Source of the DNA: Portulaca oleracea
Taxonomy: Eukaryota > Streptophyta > Magnoliopsida > Caryophyllales > Portulacaceae
NCBI GenBank assembly: GCA_029582165.1
Contig: CM055878.1
Coordinates: forward strand, 1,827,001 to 1,891,000
Reading direction: 5' to 3'
Length of the DNA stretch: 64,000 bases
The notes beneath the pieces were generated by a model. That model ran no database searches. It was not told the origin of the DNA and worked only from the letters and a program-made list of their open reading frames with translations. Numbering within the stretch: position 1 is the first letter of the stretch; the number at the start of each line of letters is the position of its first letter. The position numbers and the translations under genes were made by a program. Below are positions 55,380 to 64,000 of the stretch, piece after piece.

Positions 55380-55610
55380 CTAGTAGTGTGTTTAGTAGAG
55401 GAGAAACAAGTTTCTAATGTTTGGCACAAAAAGGGTTTGGAAAATGGTTTTCAAAGAAAATCATTTTCCCAAAGAGTGTGTTTGGTGCAAAGAAAATGGT
55501 TTTCCTTTGAAAAATGAATTTTCACTTGGTATTTTCAAGTTTTTGGCATAAAGGAAAATGATTTTTTTTGGAAAATGATTTTCACTTGTTTGCGTAATAG
55601 GAAAATGACT
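55380..55610. repeat. GAAAATGATTTTC-rich repeat, possible MITE remnant
   Basis: It contains several inverted and direct copies of GGAAAATGATTTTC and GTGTTTGGTGCAAAGAAAAT, a terminus style common in short hAT or Harbinger elements. No paired ends or target duplication could be fixed. Confidence 0.4.
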
Positions 55611-55611
55611 T

Positions 55612-55632
55612 TGTGTGTGTGTGTGTGTGTGT

Positions 55633-55690
<58 letters not shown>

Positions 55691-56185
55691 GAGAGATAGA
55701 TAGATAGATAAATATGTATGAGAGATGTAGAGAGAGAAAGATATGTGTGTGTGTGTGAGTGAAAGAGAGAAAGAGAGAGCGAGAGAGAGAGATAGAGAGA
55801 GGGAGAAATATTTAAATGGGTGCATGAAAGAGAGAAAGAGATTAAAATGGGTGTAAGATAGAGTGGTGGAGAGGGAGAGATAGAGAAAGAGAGAGAGGAA
55901 TATTAAAACGGGTGTAGGGGAGAAAGTGACGAAGAGAGAAAAACGAGAGAGACATTAAAACAGGTAAGAGAGATAGAGAAATTTTAAAACCGGTGCATGA
56001 GAGAGAGTGTTGGAAGAGAGAAAATGGAGAGAGGGAGAGATATTAAAACGGGTGTATGAGAGAGAGTGGTGGAGAGAGAGAGAAAGGGAGAGAGAAATAT
56101 TCAAATTGGTGCATGAGAGAGAATGGTGGAAAGAGAGAGCGAAAGAAGAGAGAGAGAGAGAGAGAGAGAGTAGGGAGAGAGGAAG
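55612..56185. repeat. (TG)n(GA)n tract and GA-rich minisatellite
   Basis: A TG run and a long GA run (55,612-55,684) are followed by irregular repeats built on ATTAAAACGGGTGTATGAGA and GAGAGTGGTGGAGAGAG with spacings of roughly 60-90 bp. Frames across it encode only Arg/Glu/Ser-rich low-complexity peptides. Confidence 0.85.
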
Positions 56186-56504
56186 AAATGATTTTCATTA
56201 GGTTGGAGTACTCCCCCTTACCTCCCCACCTCCATTAAAGGAGTTTCTTGCAAGCTTCAAACCAAAAATTGTAAGGTATGATTCATGCAATTTATTCTAT
56301 TTTATTGTTACTTTCTAGTATTTGTGGTGTTTTTATACAAATCCTCAATCTTGCTTTATCCATAGTGAGTGATGGTGCTATTGGAATAATTTCTTTAAGA
56401 GTTGATTGGTGCTATATTTATATCAACTTAGGTGGAATTTTCTTGGTTATTCAAGGGTGGTTGCTGGTGGTCTTCGTTTTATGCAATCACTATTTAGGTG
56501 CCTA

Positions 56505-56744
56505 AATCCTAACATCTTGTGAACAAATTGGAATAATCTTAAAGAGTTGGAACAAGTGGATATTCACTACTAAAGTTCAGTTTAATTATTCATGGGATGC
56601 ACCAAGTAAAGGGAAAGTAATTTTACAACTATTATTCATGAAATACTTAAATAATCTTTAAAGAATTTTGAAAGTAAACCTCAGCACAAATCCCCCCGTC
56701 TCGCGGAAGTTTAGAAGTCTGAACGATGAGAAAAAATGCCAACA
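56505..56744 (+). repeat. Inverted, truncated Tat-type LTR end
   Basis: Reverse-complemented, this reads TGTTGGCATTTTTTCTCATC, then a GTTCAGACTTCTAAAC hairpin equivalent, CTGAGGTTTA and TATCCACTTGTTC, paralleling 41,753-41,980. It is a diverged copy of the same LTR family in the opposite orientation, with one terminus intact (CA at 56,744). Confidence 0.7.
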
Positions 56745-57610
56745 CCATCACCCTTGAGTTCATAAGCATCGTAGAGGTCACCCTTGAGGGGCGGGACGGG
56801 TTGATTGGGTTTCAGCTTTTAGGGGAACCCCGCCAAATGACTTTATCTAAGTTTGGCTAGTTGTTTGGGCTTCCTGAGAAGTCCTATTGCACCAAGACCG
56901 TCATCCCAAACAATTGGGATGGATGTGGTTTTTTCCAGAGAATCTTGGGGTACACCGATTGGGATCCTAGCGACACCCCCTCTACCTGCATTCGCAACCC
57001 AGCCCTAAGGTGTACTCACCGTATCCTATCCTGCAAGATTTTTGAAGAGTAGGTAGCGCCAACAAGGCCACTAAGGTCGATATATTCATGTTGTATGCCA
57101 TGCTAAATGGTGACAACGCAACTGACCCTGCCGCCCTTTTAGCCTCACACATGTCGTGCATCCCCAACTCTAGTGCGAGGATCACGATTGGGGGTTACAT
57201 CACGCACCTAGCCTGCCATTTCGGATACCGACCCGACCCTAGTTCCCCTGACAGAGTCTCGGGTAGTATCTTGCTTGATGGAGACCAGTGTCGTGCCTTT
57301 GGGTTATGTGCTTTTGGTAGTTCATCCCGGTGTTTGTGGATCTACCCGAACAACATTCATTACGCTATCTCCGACGATCACCTCTTGGTCCGCGACTAGG
57401 CCAACATCCTCTAGCTGACCCCGATGCCCAAGCACCTTCCGAGCCCAACCGAGCAGTAGGCCATCCCCCACCACCCCTTCGATGTTGAAGCGAGTTACAA
57501 CTCGCTTCATGAGTGTTACTGTGACCTCAAGCTCGTGGTTAGAGGCTTTGAGCGTCACTTTGACGAGTTTCACTCGTCCGTGACTGAAATACGAGTTGAA
57601 GTCCAACTAT
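56745..57610 (+). pseudogene. Athila-like gypsy coding remnant
   Basis: One frame (56,861-57,052) and a second (57,053-57,399) give NNWDGCGFFQRILGYTDWD and then ANKATKVDIFMLYAMLNGDN, ITIGGYITHLACHFGY. The block with ML-ML, a Gly-Gly-Tyr-Ile-Thr motif and an aliphatic helix resembles the plant-specific domain found in Athila-type polyproteins. A frameshift near 57,052 and a stop at 57,399 break it. No enzyme domain follows. The family assignment is tentative. Confidence 0.5.
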
Positions 57611-57769
57611 CCCTCTCCCGTTAAGAAGAGTCATATTTTAATATAACAGAGTTAATCCAGGCCCTGTACACCTCACCCCCTCCCAACCCTGCACATGACC
57701 CCGCCGCACCATCCCAACAGACGACGACGAGTGATCCTGCCACCTTAACTTCCCGTCTTACCTATGTCC

Positions 57770-57820
57770 TTTACATTGAGGACAATTCTAGGCTTAAGCA
57801 TGGGGGGGGGGGGGGAGGTT
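57770..57820 (+). other. Polypurine-like tract with G14
   Basis: ACATTGAGGACAATTCTAGG followed by CTTAAGCAT and 14 G then AGG is the usual context of the polypurine tract in Athila-type plant elements. An LTR would be expected to start just after it, at about 57,820. Confidence 0.6.
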
Positions 57821-58077
57821 GTAATATTTTGTGTATATTTGTTGTTTTATTTTATTTTCTTCCTTATTTTTGTTTTATTCTTGTTCCATTTTTTCCATTT
57901 CCTACTTCATTCCTTAGTTTAGTTTCTATGTTTTTATTTGTGTTTTTTTATTGTGCATTTAATTTGATTTCTTTTTCCTTTCATTTTCTTTGAGTCTTTA
58001 TTTTCCATGTTTTAGTGTGTTTTGCTTTGTGTTGATTTTTGTTTTGTTTTGACTCTTTTGTTCCTGTTTTTAGATTA

Positions 58078-59275
58078 GCGTTTAGACCCAACTTTGTGTC
58101 TAAATACCGCTTAAATCCTTAGGCTTTTGACTTGTTTCATAGTTTAATTCAATAACTTTTAATGCGTTTTTGGTAATTTTATAGATTTCGGTGTTCTTAT
58201 GCAAAACGTGGTAAAAAGTGCCATTTTGCAACTATTTTGGGAATCCCGAGATTTCCCGAATCTTGGTCGCGTCGAAGGCGAAGGAATGCGGAAAGGCCGG
58301 ACATGTCAAGACGCTCAGAAGACCTTTTGAAGCCGAGCTAGACCGTGGCCACGGTCATGATGACCCCAGCCACGGTGGGTTCAAGACTTGTCCAAGGAAA
58401 GAAGAGGCTAAGCTGAGAAAGACCGTGGCCACGGTCTTGGGAGACCGTAGCCATGACGGTGTGAAGAGAAGCGAAATCTACAATTCGCTACGCAAGACCG
58501 TAGCCACGGTCCCATAGACCGTACCCACGGTCTCCTAGACATTACCCATGGTCTCCTAGACCGTACCCACGGTCTCCTTATGTTTTGCGCGATGTTTCCG
58601 GCTGTGCGCTGCATTTTGCCAACAAATATCCACTTGTATATATACTTCTTGTGGACGAATTCTAAGGGGGCATCTAGGGATAGACTTGGACAATTTTTCC
58701 AGCTTGTAATTAGGGATTTTAGAGAGGGATTAGAGGGAGATTAGAGAGAGATTTATTCTAGGGTTTGTGGTTATTGAAGATTTGGGTATTCAAACAATTG
58801 AAAGATTGTTGGATCATCTTTTTATTACTTTCCTTTGTTCATCTACAACATTTTGATAAGTATTCTCTTCCCTTAACTCTTTTATTAATCACTTTGCTAA
58901 TTACTTTGCTTGTTCTTGATTTCTTTACTTGCTATTTCATTGTTCTTGCTTATTTATGGTTGTTTGATGCTAGAAATCATGTTTAGGTTTGGTTTGGATG
59001 TTGTTAGCTTAGATTTTATCATGATTAGTGGCTAGAAACCCTATGGGTTAGGGGGTAGTTAAGGGCGTAAATGGGTGATTAGGTTTGGGTTAGCAATATT
59101 AGTGAGTAATTAGTTGGGAAATCAATTTCCCACTCCTATCCTTCCCTCAAGTAGGATGTATTTGGGTTCGAAAGCTCCCGAATACAACCAACACTTGTGT
59201 TGGAAGGTGAGAATTAGGATAGTTAGTATTCTATTCACGAAAGTGAATAGAAGCTAACTAGGAAATTCCGTTTCA
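58078..59275 (+). repeat. Athila-like LTR segment, copy 1
   Basis: Similar in order to copies at 60,232 and 62,547: TTTAGACCCA-type start, a palindrome array (58,340-58,580), TATATATA at 58,637, GATTCAAACAATTGAAAG-like block, CCTATGGGTTAGGGGGTAGTT and an end near GGAAATTCCGTTTCA. The palindromes are GACCGTGGCCACGGTC and variants, ending in four 20-21-bp tandem units GACCGTACCCACGGTCTCCT. Exact LTR ends are uncertain; the true start may be 57,820. Confidence 0.6.
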
Positions 59276-60231
59276 TTAACCCTCCGGCTTTGTCGATGGA
59301 CTTTGGGGAAGTTAATCCGGACTATCCTCGGAAGAGGAAGCCCGGTGGGTATTTTCTAACGGAATTGCCACTTGATCTCCTTCCTTGTTGCTTTCTTGTT
59401 GCGAAACCTATCTCCTTGTTCCCGTTTGCATCCCGAAAACCTCCGATGCCCATTTTCCATTCCTTGACCGACCTTAGCTTTGTTTCTTGCGTTGTGATCC
59501 CTTCAAACCGATATCCTTACCTTAGCAATCTCATCCCGACCGTTGACCTAGATTCTATGACCAAGGCCGCCAGCTCCCTGAGAAAGAATGACAAAACCGA
59601 GGTCCACAAAACCATGTTACAATTAGGCAACCTGTAAAAACTGCATCCACTTAGATTGCATTCATTAGATTATCCTAAATTTTCATTTCTTTTCTTTCGT
59701 TTGTTTTTAGTCTTTCTTCTTTATTTTGCATCCACCAAAAACAAAAAAGCAACACCAAAAAAAAAAACCATAAAACTAGGAAAAAAGACCAAAAAATAGA
59801 AAAATAAAGAAAAACCACAAAAAAATAGGATTAGGATAAGATTAGTGAACGATAACCTCTCCTATGACGATTTGTAAACTGATTAGACTTTCAACTTATC
59901 TTGCATAACCTTGAGTAGTTTGGTCGAGAACAAGAAGGTTTTGAAACGGATTTTGTAACTTATTCTTATTTTGAGTTAAGCTTCTAAGAGTGTGTTTGGC
60001 CACTTTGATAGGCTTAGTGATGTAAAATGCGTGCCACAAATCTTTGGGATATGTTTGGTTGATTGAGCCTTATCCCGTGAGTCCATATAGCCAAAAAGTA
60101 TGGATTGACCATTTTTATCAATCCTTTGATTTCTTGAGTGACTCCACCATCAGTTGCACCTCTAGAACTTATTTTGCATCTTGTTTGAAATCGCACTTTT
60201 GCATTGCATATTGTGACAAAGTGATTGAGGC
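59276..60231. other. Region with one unrecognised open frame
   Basis: A 115-codon frame (59,290-59,637, plus) begins MSMDFGEVNPDYPRKRKPGG; I do not recognise it. An A-rich CCAAAAAACA-type stretch (59,740-59,830) follows. Probably decayed retrotransposon interior. Confidence 0.4.
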
Positions 60232-61393
60232 TTTCTATTTAGGCCCATTTTTAGGCCTAAATTACGTTCCCGAGCTTGCTCTTTCGCTCGATGCCAAGTA
60301 ATTTTCCTTATTTTTACTTGGGTTTTAGTTCTTTTGTAGGTTTCTCGCATTTGAGGAGTAAAACAAGGCAAAAGAGCATTTTAAGGCTATTTTTGGGAGC
60401 CAAGGAGGATTTCTCGAGCCAAGCCGAGCGAAAGCGAAGCTGAGACAACCTGGGAAGTCCTCTCCTTAACAATGAAGCAAGTCAGGGTCGTAGCACCCGC
60501 TACCACCTTTGTAGCGAGTGCTACACCCATGGAAGAAAGAAGGGAAGGATGACCGAAGGGCGTGCCACCCGCTACAGCAGCTGTGACACCCGCGACAGAG
60601 GAGCTTGGTAGACAGCTGCCCAGATTGGTCGCGCCCGCGACCATGCTGGTCGCACCCGCAACCCACGCAAAAATGGAATCGCCCTAGAGTATTTTCACCA
60701 TCGCACCCGTGACGACCCTGTCTTACGCATTTTTCTGTGGATGAAACGACTATGTTTTATGTAACTCCCTTGCTTTGTCTAAATACCTTGAGTGACGATT
60801 TTTCATTATCCAACTTTTCTATCCTTTACATTTGATTAGTTTTTGAGTTTAGTGAGAGAAAGTTGTAATTAGTGGACTGATTAGTGAGAGTTCTATCTTG
60901 ATTTTGGATTGCTCGGGTTTGTAATCAAGATTTGAAGATTCAACAATTGAGAGATTGTGTGGATCATCATTTCTACTGTTCTTCCTTTACTTGCTTCACC
61001 ATTTGATAAGTGTTTCCTTCCTCTTAACTCTACTTTTCCTTCCTTAATTACGTTCTTAGTTGCTGCTTTACTTGATTGCTATCTTAATTGTTTCATTGTT
61101 ATTGTTTTCTTTTTGTCCTTAGAAATCATGATTAGGTTTGGATTTGTTGATGTTAGCTTAGTTTCGGTGATGATTAATAGCTAGATACCCTATGGGTTAG
61201 GGGGTGATTAGGGGTGTTGATAGGTGATTAGAAGTAGGTTAGCAACTTAGGGTGTAATTAGGAAGATAATCAACTTTCCACCTTAGTCCTTCCTTCAAGT
61301 GGGGTGCATTAGGGTCCAAGAGCTCTCTAATGTACTGATCACTTGTCAATGGAAGGCTAATGATGGGATAACTAATAACTCACAAGAGTGAGG
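60232..61393 (+). repeat. Athila-like LTR segment, copy 2 (truncated)
   Basis: Begins TTAGGCCCATTTTTAGGCCT and carries an array of GTAGCACCCGCTACC and GGTCGCGCCCGCGACC near-palindromes (60,486-60,712). It continues with GATTCAACAATTGAGAGATT and CCTATGGGTTAGGGGGTGAT. It stops at 61,393, where another LTR begins. Confidence 0.65.
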
Positions 61394-62540
61394 TGTGGAC
61401 ATTTTTCCTCGCCGTTCGGGCTTCTGGAACGTCCACGCGGATTGGGGGTTTGATTTGATGATTTGTGCTGGAGTTTGAATTTTTAAAAAACTCTTTAAGG
61501 GATTAATCATACATTTCAGGAATAATAGTTTGTAAAATCACTTTCCCTTTACTTTGTCCATTTCATGAGTCATTGAATTAAACTTTTAAAGGTGAACATC
61601 CACTTGTTCTAAACTCTTCTAAGTTTAACCCAACTTGCTCGTAAAAATGTTAGGCTCAGAAGAAAGCGATTTATGAAAATATTATTTAGAAATATACAAA
61701 GAACACCTTAAAGTTGCATCGGTACATTGTAAGACCATTGACCATGGTTTATGCAATCCCCAATGTGTTTTGGTTTGAAATAGGAGTTGCCACCCGAATT
61801 TTTAAAGAGAAAAGCCAAGAAAAACTAGAAAAGAAAACAAGAAAGAATCCGCCTGCAAAACCTAAGAATGGATCCGGGGGTAAGGTTACGAACTCGAAAG
61901 GTATGAACTTAAAGAGTTCGCCTCTCACAAAAGGAAAGACTCTACTAAAAGTTTTAAGTGTGCTTTTGATAAAGTTTGGAAGGTAGATAAATAGAGACTT
62001 TATAGAATTATTTCATTGAATCATACAAGATGAAATATAAGAAAGAAAATGCACAAATACAACACTTATTTACATGAAAGAGAACACTTTAAAGCTTACA
62101 TTGTACCATTTGAAGAAGGGGCCTTGCCTAGCCTTTGTAGTTGCTTGGAGATTCTTCCTTGTAGTACCCTTGGATGACTTCTCAAGATGCCGAAATGAAT
62201 GGAAAAGAGGCAGAAAAGAGGTGGAAAAAGATGGATGAAAGGGGTCTTTTTGTAAGTTTTTAGGATAGTTTAGGATAAGTTTTTATGGTGTTTATATAAG
62301 AATAAGGATGGATGGGATATGGTTTGGGATTAGAGACTTAAGAAACAGTGAGAATGGTGATAGAAGATGATAGAGAGTAGTAATAGAATAATGATAAGAA
62401 AGATTAGAATGAGATGGAGAATGAGTATACAAAAATGAGTGAGTGATGGATTGAGAGAATGAGAGAATGGATGAAGGATTGGTGTTAGAGATTGAGTGAA
62501 TGAGTGAGTATAGAAGTGAAGAATGGATTAGTTGGTGTCA
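61394..62540 (-). repeat. Tat-type LTR, truncated copy
   Basis: Starts TGTGGACATTTTTCCTCGCC and follows 41,753-42,850 closely in order, but is cut at about GAGTTGGTG-equivalent before the TATA region, so the TGTCTACA end is missing. No target duplication can be found. It separates Athila-like LTR copies 2 and 3. Confidence 0.8.
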
Positions 62541-62546
62541 GAGCGT

Positions 62547-63749
62547 TGTTTGGGCCCATTTTTAGGCCTAAATAACGCCTTTGGACTAAGTCTTTTGGCT
62601 CGATTCCGTTTTAATTTTGTGCTTTTTACTTGGTTTTCGCTTATTTTGAAGGTTTCGTGCGTTCATGGGAGAAATCAAAGCTTAGGAGTTATTTTGAGGC
62701 TTTTAGGGGATTTCGAGTGATTTCCCGAGCTGAGCCGAGCCGAAGAATACGCGGAAGGCAGAACCGGAGCACAAATATCCTCTTAAGGAGCGATTTGCCG
62801 CTCGTCGCACCTGCTACCATCTTGGTAACAAGTGCGACAAGAGTCTTTCATGTGCAATCAGTTGGTTGCCCCTGTTATAGCATTGTAGTGGGCGTCATGC
62901 TCAAGAGGAAAAATTCCAGGAGGTCTTCGCGGCCGCGACAACTATGGTAGCACCCGCGACGTCCATTGGCCATTTCTCAAGAGGGAAACTTCTAGGAGGT
63001 CGTCGCGCCCGCGACGCTGAGTGTTGCGTTCGCAACGCCAGTTGAAGAAAATTTAGAAGAAAAAGGGTCCCTCAGAGAGTTGCGCCTGCGACCAACATTG
63101 TAGCAGGCGCGACCTCACGTTGTCTAGAGAATCACCCTTGGATTTCGCTCCATCGCGCCCGCGACGCTTGCCGTCGCGCCCATGACGAACTGCAGTTTTC
63201 ACGCGTTTTGCCGGCTGAAACAGCTGTGTTTTGAGCAACTTCCTAACTTTTTATATATAGAATTCATGACGATTTTTTAGGAGACTTATGGACTTTTTAG
63301 ATAGGGAGAACTTTAGAGAGAGAATTAGTGAATTTGCTACTGTAATTAAGGAGAGAATAGTGTTAATTGCTTGTTTGATCTTCAATTAGTGTTTGATTGT
63401 CTCTTGATTGTTGCATTTACTAGCTTATTGACTTATTAGTGTATTGATCATGAATTGCATTGTGTTTGATGTTGTTACTTTAGCAATTAATATGATTAGT
63501 GGATAGAACCGTATGGGCTAGGGGGTAGTTAGGGAAGTGAATGGAAGATTAGGGTAGGTTAGCATTGTTAGTGAGTAATTATGTGGGAAATCACCTTCCC
63601 ACTCCATTCCTTCCCTCAAGTGTGATGTATTTGGGTCCGAAAGTTCCCGAATACATCGAACGCTCGTTGTGGAAGGATGGAGACGGGATAGTGGGTACTA
63701 GCCCATGAAAATGGGAAGGAGACCAACTAGGGAATTCCGTTCCGTAAAA
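62547..63749 (+). repeat. Athila-like LTR segment, copy 3
   Basis: Begins TGTTTGGGCCCATTTTTAGG. It has the array with GTCGCGCCCGCGACG, GTTGCGCCTGCGACC and relatives (62,797-63,190), a TATATATAG box at 63,252 and the same tail as copy 1 up to GGGAATTCCGTTCCG. It is interrupted at 63,749 by the next element. Confidence 0.68.
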
Positions 63750-64000
63750 TGTAACACCCCTAGGTTACTAACCACTAGATTAAGCTAACTAACTACTTAA
63801 CCTAATAATTAGCAGCGGATAATTACCTGAGAGTACTACCACCACCCATGAAAATGGACTAGGCTAGATTAAGGCTCCAAAACATATCACAGACAAAATA
63901 CTTCAATAAACCACAACCAAACATACATCACTTGACACCACAATTATCAAAAGACCCTTTAGTTATTCAACCTATCAAAGTGTGAGGCTTAGACATACAT
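63750..64000. mobile_element. Start of another TGTAACACCCC-family LTR (L3)
   Basis: TGTAACACCCCTAGGTTACT and the following 250 bp match positions 262-516 with few changes. It runs off the window. The 5 bases before it (TAAAA) should reappear after its far end as the target duplication. Confidence 0.85.

Noticed and set aside
56278..56505. 75-codon hydrophobic plus-strand frame that might be a membrane protein or organelle insert
   Set aside because: No recognisable organellar or membrane-protein sequence; it lies between a minisatellite and an LTR fragment.
58340..58580. Regularly spaced GC-rich repeats that could suggest a CRISPR array
   Set aside because: Units are palindromes inside a plant LTR without unique spacers of constant length, and no cas genes are present.

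Overview
The window reads as nuclear DNA of a flowering plant, probably a eudicot. It is AT-rich and has an intron-bearing plant gene, plant tRNA-type primer sites on LTR retrotransposons, and many nested transposons with target-site duplications (TSDs). No species can be named from the sequence. I see no bacterial operons, CRISPR arrays, rRNA or tRNA genes. Only one host gene is clearly intact: an ARM-repeat protein gene at 34,292-31,433 (minus strand, two exons). Almost everything else is transposons inserted into transposons.

Left part (1-10,331). An old long LTR (family TGTAACACCC...TTATTACA) was split twice. One insertion is a 3.1-kb relative, probably a solo LTR (262-3398, TSD GTATT). 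The other is a non-autonomous gag-only retrotransposon (3628-10021, TSD TAACC), whose 5' LTR lost 920 bp in two deletions. From 11,052 to 13,735 two PIF/Harbinger-like elements abut at one shared TTA. They hold smaller fold-back elements and a solo LTR.

Middle (14,591-28,908). An ancient Copia reverse transcriptase gene (minus strand) is cut in half by a CACTA-type DNA transposon (14,992-28,103, TSD TTG). The two coding halves rejoin in frame at the break. The CACTA element carries subterminal GGGCAACAAA repeats at both ends and, apparently, a captured small host gene with introns. A decayed full-length Copia retrotransposon (18,609-27,417, TSD AATAG) later landed inside what looks like that gene's leader intron.

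29-35 kb is the gene-bearing island: a fold-back element, an unannotated AT-rich stretch, then the ARM-repeat gene with a TATA box and several microsatellites in its promoter, leader and coding region.

Right-centre (35,331-54,922). A Mutator-like element has about 1.6-kb, nearly identical terminal inverted repeats, an interior packed with ATGATCAT palindromes and a FAR1-type transposase C-terminal remnant. Its right arm is split by a 12.9-kb minus-strand Ty3/gypsy element of Tat/Ogre type (41,753-54,629, TSD GCAAG). That element keeps a broken gag, shows no pol, and carries two different tandem arrays, one before gag and one before the 3' LTR.

Right end (54,966-64,000). It holds a fold-back element, a GA-rich minisatellite, a gypsy (Athila-like) coding remnant, three diverged related LTR-like segments, two more Tat-LTR pieces, and the start of another LTR of the family seen at position 262. 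A recurring theme is arrays of GC-rich near-palindromes just upstream of TATA-like boxes in LTRs from unrelated families.
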